64,000 nt of DNA from Lysobacter alkalisoli (GCF_006547045.1 NZ_CP041242.1:1498001-1562000); one strand, 5' to 3'; positions 8,063 to 18,440 are shown, counted from the first letter of the stretch. The notes: generated by a model from the letters alone, not told the origin. Program-made: numbers and translations.

Positions 8063-9415
8063 ATGCCCATCGCCAATCCCAAAGTCGGCTTCGTCAGCCT
8101 CGGCTGTCCGAAGGCCCTTGTTGATTCAGAACGCATCCTCACCCAATTGAAGGCCGAGGGGTACGACCTCGTGCCCAGCTACGACGATGCCGACGTGGTG
8201 GTGGTCAACACCTGCGGCTTCATCGACTCCGCCGTGGCCGAGTCGCTGGATGCGATCGGCGAGGCGATGGCCGAGAACGGCAAGGTCATCGTCACCGGCT
8301 GCCTGGGCAAGCGCGAGGAGGTGATCCGCGAGGCCCATCCGGGCGTGCTCTCGATCAGCGGCCCGCAGGACTACGGCAGCGTGATGGGGGCGGTGCACAA
8401 GGCGCTGCCGCCGAAGCACGATCCGTTCACCAGCCTCATGCCGCGGCGCGGATCGACCGAGGACGACATCGGCATCAAGCTCACGCCGAAGCATTACGCC
8501 TACCTGAAGATTTCCGAGGGCTGCAACCATCGCTGCAGCTTCTGCATCATCCCCTCGATGCGCGGCGACCTCGTCAGCCGCCCGGTCGATCAGGTGCTGC
8601 GCGAGGCCGAGAAACTGGCGATGGGCGGGGTCAAGGAGTTGCTGGTGATCTCGCAGGACACCTCGGCTTACGGCGTCGACCTCAAGTACGCCGAGCGCGA
8701 GTGGCACGGCAAGGCGTACCAGACCCGGATGAAGGCGCTGTGCGAAGGCCTGGCCGAACTCGGCCTGTGGACCCGCCTGCACTATGTCTACCCGTATCCG
8801 CACGTCGACGACATCATCCCGCTGATGGCGGACGGGAAACTGCTGCCGTATCTCGACATCCCGTTCCAGCACGCCAGCCCGCGCATCCTCAAGCTGATGA
8901 AGCGCCCGGGGGCTGTCGACAAGACGCTCGAGCGCATCCAGCGCTGGCGCGCCATCTGCCCGGAACTGACCATCCGCAGCACCTTCATCGTCGGCTTCCC
9001 GGGCGAGACCGACGAGGAGTTCGAGCAGTTGCTGGACTTCCTCGAGGAGGCCCAGCTCGATCGCGTCGGTGCGTTCGCCTACTCGCCGGTTGAGGGCGCC
9101 AAGGCCAACGCGCTGCCGGATCCGGTGCCGGAAGAACTCAAGCAGGAGCGGCTGGCACGGTTCATGGAACTGCAGGCCGATATTTCCACTGCCAGGCTGG
9201 AGGCCAAGGTCGGCACCACCCAGCGCTGCATCGTCGACGCGCTCGACGGCGAGCTGGCCATCGCCCGCTCGATGGCCGACGCGCCGGAGATCGACGGCCT
9301 GGTGCAGATCCAGAACGGCTTCGAGGCCGGTCTGAAGCCGGGCGAGTTCGTCGACGTCGAGATCATGGGCAGCGACGAGCACGACCTGTACGGCGAGGTC
9401 GCGTTCGAGGGCTGA
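8063..9415 (+). CDS. rimO: Ribosomal protein S12 methylthiotransferase
   Basis: A radical-SAM enzyme that adds a methylthio group to the conserved aspartate of ribosomal protein S12. The 450-residue protein has the N-terminal UPF0004 domain with cluster ligands C15, C51 and C80. The radical-SAM motif CNHRCSFC follows, with C154, C158 and C161, and a C-terminal TRAM domain from about residue 380. The [14 protein letters not shown] context and the [23 protein letters not shown] start are RimO-like, not MiaB-like. The frame is open upstream to 7991, but ATG 8063 gives the family N-terminus. A large repeat lies just upstream. Confidence 0.95.
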   Translation: MPIANPKVGFVSLGCPKALVDSERILTQLKAEGYDLVPSYDDADVVVVNTCGFIDSAVAESLDAIGEAMAENGKVIVTGCLGKREEVIREAHPGVLSISGPQDYGSVMGAVHKALPPKHDPFTSLMPRRGSTEDDIGIKLTPKHYAYLKISEGCNHRCSFCIIPSMRGDLVSRPVDQVLREAEKLAMGGVKELLVISQDTSAYGVDLKYAEREWHGKAYQTRMKALCEGLAELGLWTRLHYVYPYPHVDDIIPLMADGKLLPYLDIPFQHASPRILKLMKRPGAVDKTLERIQRWRAICPELTIRSTFIVGFPGETDEEFEQLLDFLEEAQLDRVGAFAYSPVEGAKANALPDPVPEELKQERLARFMELQADISTARLEAKVGTTQRCIVDALDGELAIARSMADAPEIDGLVQIQNGFEAGLKPGEFVDVEIMGSDEHDLYGEVAFEG

Positions 9416-9619
9416 CGGATCGCATCGGGCCGTCACCGGCATGCCCGCCCCACAGTCATCCCCACCGGACATCGCGGTTGCGAGTTGTTCCGACAGACGG
9501 TCGTTCGCCTCTACAGGGCTGTAACGGCGGTCATGTTGTGATGATCGCAGCGCAACTGCCGGTTTTCACGACCCGGCAATGGTGCAGGGTCGGACGCATG
9601 CGTTGTGCGAGGAGGGGTC

Positions 9620-10168
9620 ATGCCTACCACCTTCGACCATTTCGACAAGCGCGACCACAGGCTCCACTTGACCGTGCCTGGTGCGCACATCTCGATGAAG
9701 GCCGTGGCCTGCGCTGCCGTCGCGGCCGGCATCGTGTTCCTTGCGCTGGAACTGATCCTGACACCGTTGCTCATGGGTTTGAGCAGTTGGGTGCCGATGC
9801 GGATGATCGCCGCGATCACCATGGGCCACGTCGTGCTGCCGCCGCCGGATACCTTCGACAGCAGTGCGGTCAGTGCCGCGGTGGTGGTCCACTTCCTGTT
9901 GTCGCTGATCTACGCGCTGGTGTTCGCGCTCATCGCCAAGGGGCGTTCGTTGGCCACCGATACCGTGCTGGGCGCCGTCTTCGGCCTGGTGCTGTACGGG
10001 GTGAACTACTACGGCTTCACCTATCTGTTCCCGTGGTTCATCGAAATGAGGCACTGGGTGTCGGCACTGATCCACCTGGTGTCCGGTGGCGTACTCGGTT
10101 TGACCTACGCGCTTGCCGCGGCGCGCTTCGGGCCATTGCCGGATCATCCCGTGGCTGGCGCCCAATAG
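9620..10168 (+). CDS. Unknown small integral membrane protein
   Basis: I do not recognise this 182-residue protein. The hydrophilic N-terminus (FDHFDKRDHRLHLTVPGAHIS) is followed by about four hydrophobic segments, near residues 29-52, 93-113, 119-140 and 152-170. There are no obvious catalytic motifs. ATG at 9620 has an excellent ribosome site (GAGGAGGGG), which supports expression; the in-frame ATG at 9605 lies before that site. It stands alone between rimO and convergent greB. Base composition matches its neighbours, so there is no sign of recent transfer. Confidence 0.7.
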   Translation: MPTTFDHFDKRDHRLHLTVPGAHISMKAVACAAVAAGIVFLALELILTPLLMGLSSWVPMRMIAAITMGHVVLPPPDTFDSSAVSAAVVVHFLLSLIYALVFALIAKGRSLATDTVLGAVFGLVLYGVNYYGFTYLFPWFIEMRHWVSALIHLVSGGVLGLTYALAAARFGPLPDHPVAGAQ

Positions 10169-10198
10169 TGCGTCGTTAAGTGCATGCCGGCGGCCGTG

Positions 10199-10714
10199 TC
10201 AGCGCTCGCGGCTGCCGGGGTATTCGACGCCGGCGATTACGTACCTGGCGATGCCGCCTGGCAGCTGCGCCTCGAACTCGTCGTCGCAGCGCTTCTTGAG
10301 CATCGCCCGTGCCAGCGGCGAGTCGATGCTGATCCAGCCAAGTCCGGCGTCTGTCTCATCAGGGCCGACGATGCGGTAGCGCCGGCATTCACCGCTGTCG
10401 AGGTTCTCGATCTCGACGACGGCGCCGAAGAACACTGCTTCAGGGTCGGCAGGCAGGGTATCGACTACCTTCAGGGCGGGCAGCCGCTTGCTCAGGTAGC
10501 GCACCCTTCGATCGATTTCGCCGAGCTGCTTCTTGCGGTAGGTGTATTCCGCGTTCTCGGAACGGTCGCCCTCGGCCGCAGCCGCGGCCAGTGCCCGGAC
10601 GACCTCCGGTCGCTTCACCCGCCACAACTCGTCCAGCTCGGTGCGCAGGCGCTCGAAACCGGCTCGGGTGATGATTGCCGTCGACCGGGGCGGAGGCGGG
10701 CGCCAGCGCGACAT
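10199..10714 (-). CDS. greB: Transcription elongation factor GreB
   Basis: Binds the secondary channel of RNA polymerase and stimulates cleavage of backtracked transcripts. The 171-residue protein has the N-terminal coiled coil with the acidic tip motif [10 protein letters not shown] that carries the Mg-coordinating acids, then the FKBP-like C-terminal domain ([31 protein letters not shown]-like [11 protein letters not shown]). The basic loop region and the [21 protein letters not shown] segment fit GreB better than GreA. It begins 3 bp after the stop of the AbgT transporter gene, so the two are probably co-transcribed. Confidence 0.92.
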   Translation of the reverse strand: MSRWRPPPPRSTAIITRAGFERLRTELDELWRVKRPEVVRALAAAAAEGDRSENAEYTYRKKQLGEIDRRVRYLSKRLPALKVVDTLPADPEAVFFGAVVEIENLDSGECRRYRIVGPDETDAGLGWISIDSPLARAMLKKRCDDEFEAQLPGGIARYVIAGVEYPGSRER

Positions 10715-10717
10715 GTA

Positions 10718-12265
10718 TCAACCCGCCGGAATGTAGTTCAGCGGCGCATCCGGGCCGATCGGCCAGCCAGCCAGCATCCATATGGTGAACAGCACGGTCC
10801 AGCCGATAAGGAATGCGATCGAGTACGGCAACATCGTCGCCACCACGGTACCGATGCCGGCCTTCGGCTCGTAGCGCTGCAGGAAGGCGATGATCAGGGC
10901 GAAGTAGCTCATCATCGGCGAGATGATGTTGGTCACCGAGTCGCCGATGCGGTAGCCGATCTGGGTCAGCTCCGGCGAGTAGCCCAGCAGCATGAACATC
11001 GGCACGAACACCGGGGCCATCAGCGCCCACTTGGCCGAGGCCGAGCCCATGAACAGGTTGGCCAACGCGGTCAGCAGGATGAAGGCGATGAACAGCGGCA
11101 CTGCCGGCAGATCGACCGCCTTGAGGAAGGTCGCGCCCTCCACCGCGAAGATCAGCCCCAGCTGGGTCCAGTTGAAGAAAGCGACGAACTGCGCGGCGAA
11201 GAAGGTCAGCACCAGGTAGGTGGCCAGGGTCTCCATCGACTTGCTCATGCCACGGATCACATCGGCGTCGCTGCGGATGGTGCGGGCGCCGATGCCGTAG
11301 GCGATGCCGGTGACCACGCCGTAGGTGAAGATCAGCGCGACCACGCCGCGCAGGAACGGCGATTTGAGCAGGTCGCCGTCCGGGCCGCGCAGGAAGCCGT
11401 CGGCCGGCACCGTACCGAGCAGCACCAACGCGGTCAGTGCCAGCGTCGCCAATGCGGCGAACAGCAGTCCGCGCTTTTCCTCCGGGTGCATGCGATCGAT
11501 CTGTTCGCCGTCGCCAGCGCTCTCTGGAGGTGCGGGGAAACGCTTGGCCACCACCTTTTCGGTGACCACGGTGCCGAGCAGGGCGATCAACGGGGTCGAG
11601 GCGATCATGAACCACCAGTTGGCGGCCGGGTTGACCGTATAGTCGGGGTCGATGATCCGCGCCGCCTCCTGCGACAGGCCGGCCAGCAGCGGATCGATGG
11701 TGCCCAACAGCAGGTTGGCCGAATAGCCGCCCGACACGCCGGCGAAGGCTGCGGCCATACCGAGGATCGGATGGCGGCCGGCGGCAATGAAGATCAGCCC
11801 GGACAGCGGCACCAGCAGCACATAGCCGATTTCGGCGGCCATGTTCGACATGATCCCGGCGAACACCACCACGAAGGTCAACAGCCGCCGCGGTGCCGAC
11901 AGCACCAGCAGGCGCAGAGCGGCACCGATCAGGCCGCTGTGCTCGGCCACGCCGATGCCGATCAGCGCCACCAGCACGGTGCCGAGCGGGGCGAAGCCGG
12001 TGAAGTTGGTGATCAGCCCGTCCATGATCCGGTGCAGGCCTTCGACGGTCATCAGGTTGACCGGCCGGATCTCCTCGCCGGACACCGGGTGGGCGACCGC
12101 CAGCGAGAACTGGGAGGCGATCCAGGACAGCACGACGACCGCCACGGCCATGATCGCGAACAGGGTGACCGGATGCGGCAGCGCGTTGCCGCCCTTCTCG
12201 ACGATGTTGAGGAAGCGGTCGATCGCTGAACGCTTGGCGGGTTTCGGTGCGTCTTGGGTCATCAT
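10718..12265 (-). CDS. AbgT-family transporter
   Basis: A polytopic inner-membrane protein of 515 residues with about 12 hydrophobic segments. The AbgT family includes p-aminobenzoyl-glutamate importers and sulfonamide/antimetabolite exporters. Characteristic parts are [22 protein letters not shown] near the N-terminus, [14 protein letters not shown], the [26 protein letters not shown] hairpin loop, and near the end [22 protein letters not shown]. The start is ATG at 12265 or the adjacent ATG at 12262; neither has a strong ribosome site. The frame is open further upstream but without family-like sequence. The specific substrate is not evident. Confidence 0.9.
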   Translation of the reverse strand: MMTQDAPKPAKRSAIDRFLNIVEKGGNALPHPVTLFAIMAVAVVVLSWIASQFSLAVAHPVSGEEIRPVNLMTVEGLHRIMDGLITNFTGFAPLGTVLVALIGIGVAEHSGLIGAALRLLVLSAPRRLLTFVVVFAGIMSNMAAEIGYVLLVPLSGLIFIAAGRHPILGMAAAFAGVSGGYSANLLLGTIDPLLAGLSQEAARIIDPDYTVNPAANWWFMIASTPLIALLGTVVTEKVVAKRFPAPPESAGDGEQIDRMHPEEKRGLLFAALATLALTALVLLGTVPADGFLRGPDGDLLKSPFLRGVVALIFTYGVVTGIAYGIGARTIRSDADVIRGMSKSMETLATYLVLTFFAAQFVAFFNWTQLGLIFAVEGATFLKAVDLPAVPLFIAFILLTALANLFMGSASAKWALMAPVFVPMFMLLGYSPELTQIGYRIGDSVTNIISPMMSYFALIIAFLQRYEPKAGIGTVVATMLPYSIAFLIGWTVLFTIWMLAGWPIGPDAPLNYIPAG

Positions 12266-12432
12266 GCGGACTGCGTTTTCGTAGGGCGTATTGCGGGTTG
12301 TCGCGGTGGCGGAAGGCAGGCCGTTCCACCACCGCAAAGCGCGCGACTATACCCCAGCCCTGCCTCCGGCCGCTGTGCGCCCGCAGCATCGCCCGGCCTC
12401 GGCCCTGCGCGTCGGGCTCCGGGTGTCCCTGT

Positions 12433-13959
12433 TCAGCGTTTGCTGCCCAGCAGCCCGCCAAGCACACCGCGCACGATCTGCTGGCCGATCCGGCTGCCGA
12501 CGGTGCGTGCGGTCTGCTTGGCCATTGTTTCGACCATGCCTTGCCGCCGCTTGGTGCCGAATACCGCGTCCTTGATCGCCTGGCCGAAGCCGCCATTGCC
12601 GGCATCATCCTGTTCGCGGGTACGCGCCGGTGGCGCATCCGCCTTTTCCGCCATGGCCTTGGCGTGCGCGGCCAGCATCTCGGCGGCGGACTCGCGGTTG
12701 ACCGGCGTGTCGTACTTCATCCCGACCGGGCTGCCGGCACGCACCTGGGCGCGCTCGGCGTCGGTGATCGCGCCCATCCGGCAGCGCGGTGGGCAGATCA
12801 GGGTGTGTTCGACCGGCATCGGAATGCCCTTGTCCTGCAGGGTCGAGACCAGCGCCTCGCCGGTACCGAGCCTGGAGATCGTCTCGCTCACATCCAGTGC
12901 CGGATTGGCTACGAAGGTCTGGGCCGCGGTCTTGACCGCCTTCTGGTCGCGCGGGGTGAAGGCGCGCAGTGCGTGCTGCACGCGATTGCCAAGCTGACCG
13001 AGGATCTCATTCGGCACGTCGTCGGGGAATTGCGAGCAGAAGTACACGCCCACGCCCTTGGAGCGGATGATGCGCACCACCTGCTCGACGCGTTGCCGCA
13101 GCGCGGGCGGAGCATCCTTGAACAGCAGGTGGGCCTCGTCGAAGAAGAACACCAGCTTCGGCTTGTCGAGGTCGCCGACTTCCGGCAACTGCTCGAACAG
13201 CTCCGACAGCAGCCACAGCAGGAAGCTGGAGTACAGGCGCGGCTTGAGGATCAACCTGTCGGCGGCAAGAAGATTGATCATCCCGCGACCGTCGTGGGTG
13301 GTCCGCATCAGGTCGGCCAGTTCCAGTGCCGGCTCGCCGAAGAACAGATTGGCGCCATCGCCCTCAAGCCGCAGCAGCGCGCGCTGGATGGCGCCGATCG
13401 ACTGGGTGCTGACCAGGCCGTACCGGGTCGAGATTTCCTTGCGCTCCTCGGCGGCAAGGTTGAGCAGGGCACGCAGGTCGTCCAGGTCGAGTAGCAGCAG
13501 GCCGCGGTCGTCGGCGAGCTTGAACACGATATCGAGCACGCCCGACTGGGTGTCGTTGAGTTCGAGGATGCGGCCCAACAGGGTCGGGCCCATCTGGCTG
13601 ACCGTGGTTCGTACCGGGTGGCCGAGCTGGCCGAACAGGTCCCAAAACACGGTCGGGCTGCCTTCGTTGGTATAGCCGTCGATGCCGATCCTCTCGATCC
13701 GCTCCTGCAGCTTTTCGTTCGCGGTGCCGGGCACCGCGAGACCGGCGATATCGCCCTTCACATCGGCCATGAACACCGGCACGCCGATTCGCGAAAAGCC
13801 CTCGGCCAGCACCATCAGAGTGACCGACTTGCCGGTGCCGGTGGCGCCTGCGACCAGTCCGTGGCGATTGCCCAGGTGCGGCTGCAGCACCACATGTCCA
13901 AGGCTTTCCGGTAGTCCATCTACGGTGGTGATGGCCTTGCCGATGAGGATCGGATCCAT
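12433..13959 (-). CDS. HerA-like ATPase, DUF853 family
   Basis: A 508-residue P-loop ATPase of the HerA/FtsK type (DUF853, helicase HerA-like C-terminal domain). Walker A is GATGTGKS (residues 38-45), Walker B is LVFFFDEAHLLF, and the arginine-rich YFCSQFPDDVPNEILGQLGNRVQHALRAFTPRD segment is typical of the family. Cellular role is not established; the fold suggests a hexameric DNA- or substrate-translocating motor. ATG 13959 is preceded by GGAG at 6-nt spacing and begins MDPILIGKA; an ATG four codons upstream (13971) is possible. It is divergent from the lytic transglycosylase. Confidence 0.88.
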   Translation of the reverse strand: MDPILIGKAITTVDGLPESLGHVVLQPHLGNRHGLVAGATGTGKSVTLMVLAEGFSRIGVPVFMADVKGDIAGLAVPGTANEKLQERIERIGIDGYTNEGSPTVFWDLFGQLGHPVRTTVSQMGPTLLGRILELNDTQSGVLDIVFKLADDRGLLLLDLDDLRALLNLAAEERKEISTRYGLVSTQSIGAIQRALLRLEGDGANLFFGEPALELADLMRTTHDGRGMINLLAADRLILKPRLYSSFLLWLLSELFEQLPEVGDLDKPKLVFFFDEAHLLFKDAPPALRQRVEQVVRIIRSKGVGVYFCSQFPDDVPNEILGQLGNRVQHALRAFTPRDQKAVKTAAQTFVANPALDVSETISRLGTGEALVSTLQDKGIPMPVEHTLICPPRCRMGAITDAERAQVRAGSPVGMKYDTPVNRESAAEMLAAHAKAMAEKADAPPARTREQDDAGNGGFGQAIKDAVFGTKRRQGMVETMAKQTARTVGSRIGQQIVRGVLGGLLGSKR

Positions 13960-14067
13960 GTCCAGCTCCATTCAGGTGTCCGGGGATTCTAGACCGCGCG
14001 ACGGCGGTTGTACGGGCGCGCGTGCAGACGATACTCTGCGGCTTCGTCCTGCCACATTTTCTCCTCG

Positions 14068-15633
14068 ATGCCTTTCATTGCCCGTACTGCCGGTTGCTCC
14101 ACCTCGCGACCGGCGCCCCGTCGCATGCTTCCTGTCGTGCTGTCCGTTTCCCTGGCCACGCTGCTGGCCTCCGGCGGCGCGGATGCGCAGTCGCGCCGCG
14201 ACCAGGCCGCCATCGACCAGATCAACCAGCGGATGGACGCGGCCGAAGCGCGATATCGCGAAGCGATGGTGATGGTGGGCAATGCCGACCCGGAGGGGGT
14301 GGCGCAGGCCGACCAGGCGCTGGAGGACATGGAGGACGTGATGGCGGACTGCGCCGGGCAGCGCGGCTGCTCGCCCACGACCCTGCTGGCCAGCTACAAG
14401 CGCCTGCTCAAGCTCAATGCCGACGCCCGCGATCCGTACGCCGAGGACCTCGACCCGGCCGACGCCGACCCGGATCACCGGGAACTCGCCGAGGGCGAAA
14501 CCGATCCGCTGGCCGCCGACGTGCCGGAAGCGGCACAAGCCGCCGCACTGCTCGACGACCCGCGCCATCGCTTCGACGAAATGGTCAAGTACAACCCTGC
14601 GGTGCAGGCCGGCATCCGCCGTTGGCTGACCGACATGCGCCCGTCGCTGATGAACAGTTACGAGAACTACCAGTACATGCGCCACCTGATGTGGCCGCAC
14701 TACGAGCGGGCCGGTCTGCCGGAGGCGCTGCTGTTCGGGATCATGGCCAAGGAATCGAACGGCCGCGTGCATTCGCGTTCGCGCGCCGGCGCGGCCGGAC
14801 CGATGCAGTTCATGTACGCCACCGGCCAGCGCTTCGGCCTCGGTCCTGACGGCACCGGTTTCGACACCCGTTTCGACCCCTATGCCTCCGCCGAGGCCAG
14901 CGTGCGCTACCTCAACGAACGCATGCGCGAGCTCAACAGCAACATCGAGTTGGCGCTGGCCGCCTACAACGGCGGCGAGGGCCGCGCCAAGCGGGTCTAC
15001 GAGGCCAACGGCGGCAAGGATTTCTGGGACGAGTCGGTCTACAACCAGTTCCCGGCCGAGACCCGCGACTACGTTCCGATGGTGATCGCCGCGGCCTGGC
15101 TGTTCCTGCACCCCAAACAGTACGGCATCGAATTTCCGAAGGTCGATGCGCATCCGGCAGCATTGACTCTCTCGCAGCCGGCCTCGATCTACGAGCTGAC
15201 CATCTGCCTCGGCAACGGCGGTACCCGCGACGGCTACATGCGGGTGCTGCGTAACCTCAACCCGCGTTATGAGGCCGACAGTCGACTCCCGGCGGGCACC
15301 ACGCTCAACGTCACCCATCGCATGGTCGGCCTGTACAACCGCTGGTGCACCCGCGGTGCCCGCGCCGAGCTCGCCCGCACCCTGGTGCTCAGCGACCCCG
15401 ACCGCGCCATCGTCCGCTCCGGCCCGGCGACGCCGGTTGCTCCGGCCCGGGCCGCCGCTCCGGCCGCGAAACGCCTGCGTATGCACAGGGTCCAGCGTGG
15501 CGAGACCCTGAGCTCGATCGCGCGCAGGTTTTCCTGCGGGACCCGTGAGCTGGCCCGCGCCAACGGCATCCGTCCACCGAGCTACATCATCAAGCCGGGC
15601 CAGCAGATCAAACTGGAAGGCTGCCGCGGCTGA
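14068..15633 (+). CDS. Membrane-bound/periplasmic lytic transglycosylase with LysM domain (MltD-like)
   Basis: Cleaves the MurNAc-GlcNAc bond of peptidoglycan in the periplasm. The 521-residue form has a signal sequence (core LPVVLSVSLATLLASG) and an N-terminal helical region. The SLT domain follows, with catalytic E229 (IMAKESNGRVHSRSRAGAAGPMQFM region) and IELALAAYNGGEGR. One C-terminal LysM module covers about residues 472-521 (HRVQRGETLSSIARRF) and binds peptidoglycan. The start is uncertain: ATG 14068 gives a basic n-region, ATG 14125 a minimal one. It is convergent with psd; a palindromic repeat lies between them. Confidence 0.88.
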   Translation: MPFIARTAGCSTSRPAPRRMLPVVLSVSLATLLASGGADAQSRRDQAAIDQINQRMDAAEARYREAMVMVGNADPEGVAQADQALEDMEDVMADCAGQRGCSPTTLLASYKRLLKLNADARDPYAEDLDPADADPDHRELAEGETDPLAADVPEAAQAAALLDDPRHRFDEMVKYNPAVQAGIRRWLTDMRPSLMNSYENYQYMRHLMWPHYERAGLPEALLFGIMAKESNGRVHSRSRAGAAGPMQFMYATGQRFGLGPDGTGFDTRFDPYASAEASVRYLNERMRELNSNIELALAAYNGGEGRAKRVYEANGGKDFWDESVYNQFPAETRDYVPMVIAAAWLFLHPKQYGIEFPKVDAHPAALTLSQPASIYELTICLGNGGTRDGYMRVLRNLNPRYEADSRLPAGTTLNVTHRMVGLYNRWCTRGARAELARTLVLSDPDRAIVRSGPATPVAPARAAAPAAKRLRMHRVQRGETLSSIARRFSCGTRELARANGIRPPSYIIKPGQQIKLEGCRG

Positions 15634-15660
15634 ACCGCACGGGAGCGTCGTCGTGCTCCG

Positions 15661-15740
15661 GTAGCCCACGGGTAAGCGGAGCGCGCCCGGGTTCGTTGGC
15701 CGCCCATCCCGGGTGCGCTCTGCGGGCTTGCCCGGGCTGC
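15661..15740. repeat. GTAGCCC-type palindromic repeat, copy A
   Basis: The left arm starts GTAGCCCACGGGTAAGCGGA. The right arm is its inverted relative, ending TTGCCCGGGCTGC. The arms are joined by a short spacer. The same family recurs at 18282-18357 and 27363-27446. This copy fills the gap between convergent lytic transglycosylase and psd genes and stops 1 bp short of the psd stop codon, so it may fold as a bidirectional 3'-end structure. Confidence 0.8.
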
Positions 15741-15741
15741 A

Positions 15742-16587
15742 TCAAGTCCGCAACGCCAGCGCCTGGCCAAGTCGCACCGGTGACTCCGCACCCAGCCCGG
15801 GGGCCAGTTCGGCCGTGCCCGGTGGCAGCAGCACGATCACGGTCGAGCCGTAGTTGAAGCGGGCCATCTCGGCGAAGCGCTGCAGGCGGATGCGTTGGTT
15901 GCGCTGGTCCTTGCGGGTCACCTTGTCGGCATAGGCCGGGATCTCGACGCCGCTCCAGACCGTCTCCACGCCGGAGACCAGCAGCGCGCCGACCATCACT
16001 ACCGCCATCGGTCCGAAGTCGGTGTCGAAATGACAGACCAGCCGTTCGTTGCGGGCAAACAGGCGTGGCACGTTGCGTACCGCGGCCGGACCGACGCTGA
16101 ACAGGCGGCCGGGGACATGCACGGTCTCGCGCAAGGTGCCGGTCCACGGCATGTGGACGCGGTGGTAATCCTTCGGCGACAGGTAGACGGTCGCGAAAGT
16201 GCCACCGTGGAAAGCGGCCGCAGCATCCGCGTCGGCCAGCAGTTCGGCGGCGCTGAACGATTGTCCCTTGGCCTGGAAGATGCGGCCGTCGGCCTCGATC
16301 GTGCCGCACTGGCTGATGCGGCCGTCGGCGGGCATCAGCAGGGCATCGGGGTCCGGATCCGGCTCGCGTGCGCCCGGCTTCAGCGCGCGGGTGAAGAAGC
16401 TGTTGAAGGTCGGGTAGACGGTCGGGTCGGACTCGGCCGCCTCGTTCAGATCGACGCCGAATTTCCGCGTCACCGTGTCGATCAGCCACTGCTTGATGCG
16501 TGGGTTGTCGGAATAGGCCAGTGTTCGTGCGGCGGAGGACAACAGGCGGTGCGGCAGCGCCCAGGTCAGCGCGGTGACCAGGCTCAT
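15742..16587 (-). CDS. psd: Phosphatidylserine decarboxylase proenzyme
   Basis: Makes phosphatidylethanolamine from phosphatidylserine at the inner membrane. The 281-residue precursor is close to the E. coli type-I length. Self-cleavage occurs at the GST motif: here NYGST with S248, which would become the N-terminal pyruvoyl group of the alpha chain. D88 (PADGR) and H145 (YHRVH) align with the autocleavage Asp/His pair of the family. The LGST motif of many homologues is YGST here. ATG 16587 overlaps the sco stop (ATGA), so psd is translated after sco. Confidence 0.95.
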   Translation of the reverse strand: MSLVTALTWALPHRLLSSAARTLAYSDNPRIKQWLIDTVTRKFGVDLNEAAESDPTVYPTFNSFFTRALKPGAREPDPDPDALLMPADGRISQCGTIEADGRIFQAKGQSFSAAELLADADAAAAFHGGTFATVYLSPKDYHRVHMPWTGTLRETVHVPGRLFSVGPAAVRNVPRLFARNERLVCHFDTDFGPMAVVMVGALLVSGVETVWSGVEIPAYADKVTRKDQRNQRIRLQRFAEMARFNYGSTVIVLLPPGTAELAPGLGAESPVRLGQALALRT

Positions 16588-17225
16588 GGAATCGCAGCCC
16601 CGCTCAGCGCCGCCATGTCGGCGGCGATCTTCGCCGGTTCCAGCGGCGGCCGGACCAGGCCGGCCATGTGACCCTGCGGGTTGAGCACCGCGATCGTTGC
16701 GCTGTGGTCGATCGAGTACTGGTTCTCCGGCACGCCTTCCGGCGGCGGGACCTTGGCGAACACCATGCTCAGCGAACTGGCGAAGGCTTCCAGTGCCGGC
16801 AGGCTGCCGGTTGCGGCGAGGGTGTCCTTGTGGAAGGCGTGGGCGTAGCGGCCGATCAGTTCCGGGGTGTCGCGCTCGGGATCGACCGATACGAACAGCA
16901 CCTGCGGGCGGCTTGCCTCGGGAATCGCTTCCCATTCCTTCTGTGCACGCGACAGCTCGGCCAGGGTGGTCGGGCAGATGTCCGGGCAGTGGGTGAAGCC
17001 GAGGAACACCAGGGTCCAGTGGCCCTGCAGGTCCCCGCGTTCGAGCGTGCTGCCGTCGGAGCGGGTGAGCTCGAAGGCGGGCAGGGCGCGCGCCGGCTGG
17101 AACAGGCGTACGACCTGCAGTTCCGGTTCGCGTTCGTCGGGCTCGAAGAAATGGCTGGCGGCCCACAGGCCGAGGGCCGCGGCGAACGCGGCGATGAGGA
17201 TATAAACGGTGGTCCGGTTGAACAT
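16584..17225 (-). CDS. SCO1/SenC-family copper chaperone or thiol protein
   Basis: A 213-residue membrane-anchored thioredoxin-fold protein. An N-terminal transmembrane helix (residues 7-25) places the domain in the periplasm. The copper/thiol motif is C80 and C84 (THCPDICP), with the conserved His H174 (SIDHSA). SCO proteins deliver copper to the CuA or CuB site of terminal oxidases; a cbb3 oxidase is encoded 32 kb away in this window, but SCO usually serves aa3 types. ATG 17225 gives the membrane anchor; the open frame further upstream is out of character. It is coupled to psd and divergent from prmB. Confidence 0.9.
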   Translation of the reverse strand: MFNRTTVYILIAAFAAALGLWAASHFFEPDEREPELQVVRLFQPARALPAFELTRSDGSTLERGDLQGHWTLVFLGFTHCPDICPTTLAELSRAQKEWEAIPEASRPQVLFVSVDPERDTPELIGRYAHAFHKDTLAATGSLPALEAFASSLSMVFAKVPPPEGVPENQYSIDHSATIAVLNPQGHMAGLVRPPLEPAKIAADMAALSGAAIP

Positions 17226-17282
17226 GACGGATCGCGATCTGGATGCCGCGCCATGATACCGGGCCCGGGCGCTTCCGGCCGC

Positions 17283-17288
17283 TATAAT
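17283..17288 (+). promoter_or_regulatory. prmB: Candidate -10 element (TATAAT) for prmB
   Basis: Consensus TATAAT, 34 bp before the prmB ATG, in the divergent sco-prmB gap. No good -35 hexamer at 16-18 bp spacing. Confidence 0.45.
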
Positions 17289-17322
17289 CGCCGGCCGTAC
17301 CGATCTTCGCGAATCCGCATCC

Positions 17323-18279
17323 ATGACCGCAGGCCCCCTGACCGCCGCCAGCTTCAAAGAAGCCATGTTCGAGCAGGTCTCCATCATCGACCTGATTCGC
17401 CACGGCGGCAGCCTGTTCGCCGAAGCCGGGCTGACCTTCGGCCACAGCTACGACAACGCGCTCGACGAGGCGACCCAGCTGGTGCTGCACGCGCTGCACA
17501 TGCCTCACGACCTGAGCCCGGTCTATGGGCAGTCGCGGGTGACCACGCAGGAGAAGGCGAAGGTGCTGGCGTTGTTCGAGCGCCGCATCCGCGAGCGCAT
17601 CCCGGCCGCCTACCTGACCGGCGAGGCCTGGTTCGCGGGGCTCAGCTTCAAGTCCGACCCGCGCGCGCTGGTGCCGCGCTCGCCGATCGCCGAGCTGATC
17701 GAGGCCGGCTTCGAGCCCTGGCTCGGCGGCCGCGAGGTCCGTCGCGCACTCGACCTGTGCACCGGCTCGGGCTGCATCGCGATCGCCACCGGTCACTACC
17801 ACCCGGACTGGGAGGTGCACGGCATCGACATCAGCGACGACGCGCTCGCGCTGGCGGCCGAGAACAAGGCGCGCCTGCATGCCGACAACGTCGAGTTCCG
17901 CAAGTCGGACCTGTTCGGTTCGCTGGATGGCGAGGTCTACGACCTGATCGTCACCAATCCGCCCTACGTCACCCACGACGAAACCGACGCGCTGCCGCCC
18001 GAGTATGCGCACGAGCCCGAACTCGGACTGCGCGCCGGCGACGATGGTCTCGACCTCGCGCTGAAGATCATGCGCGACGCCCCCGACCACCTCAGCGAGC
18101 ACGGCCTGCTGATCTGCGAAGTCGGCGAGGCAGAACGTGCTCTGGCGCAATTGTTGCCCGAGGTGCCGATGGCCTGGATCGAGTTCAAGGTCGGGCAGAT
18201 GGGCATCTTCGTGGTCGAGCGTGCCGATCTGGTCGAGCATCGCGAACGCATCAAGGCCCTGGCCGATGCACGAAACTGA
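17323..18279 (+). CDS. prmB: Ribosomal protein L3 N5-glutamine methyltransferase
   Basis: An SAM-dependent methyltransferase that modifies a glutamine of ribosomal protein L3. The 318-residue protein has the helical N-terminal substrate domain, SAM-binding motif [15 protein letters not shown] (about residues 143-156), and the catalytic NPPY motif at 212-215 that binds the target glutamine. [13 protein letters not shown] before motif I and the [19 protein letters not shown] region are typical of PrmB, whereas HemK/PrmC is shorter. Start is ATG 17323, with a second in-frame Met at residue 15. A palindromic repeat begins 2 bp after its stop codon. Confidence 0.94.
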   Translation: MTAGPLTAASFKEAMFEQVSIIDLIRHGGSLFAEAGLTFGHSYDNALDEATQLVLHALHMPHDLSPVYGQSRVTTQEKAKVLALFERRIRERIPAAYLTGEAWFAGLSFKSDPRALVPRSPIAELIEAGFEPWLGGREVRRALDLCTGSGCIAIATGHYHPDWEVHGIDISDDALALAAENKARLHADNVEFRKSDLFGSLDGEVYDLIVTNPPYVTHDETDALPPEYAHEPELGLRAGDDGLDLALKIMRDAPDHLSEHGLLICEVGEAERALAQLLPEVPMAWIEFKVGQMGIFVVERADLVEHRERIKALADARN

Positions 18280-18281
18280 AT

Positions 18282-18357
18282 GTAGCCCGGGTAAGGCGAA
18301 GCCGCACCCGGGATGGCCGATGTCTGGCCCCGGGCGCGCTCCGCTTACCCCGGCTAC
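18282..18357. repeat. GTAGCCC-type palindromic repeat, copy B
   Basis: Left arm GTAGCCCGGGTAAGGCGAAG, right arm CTCCGCTTACCCCGGCTAC inverted, with an inner CCCGGG pair. It starts 2 bp after the prmB stop codon and fills half of the 161-bp prmB-aroC gap. No T-tract follows. Confidence 0.8.
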
Positions 18358-18440
18358 GTGTTACGAACGACTTGTTCCAGCAGCAACCAGTTGGCATTGC
18401 TAGAGTTCCGTTCTTTCCTCGTCCTCGATGATGCGACCCC

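Noticed and set aside
10169-10198. Terminator between the convergent membrane protein and greB
   Set aside because: The 30-bp gap shows no stable hairpin with a T-tract.
10184-12229. 681-codon plus-strand ORF opposite greB and the AbgT gene
   Set aside because: Low-complexity His/Gln/Arg translation; both minus-strand genes are clear families.
13972-15669. 565-codon minus-strand ORF opposite the lytic transglycosylase
   Set aside because: The plus strand has the SLT and LysM motifs; the minus frame has none.
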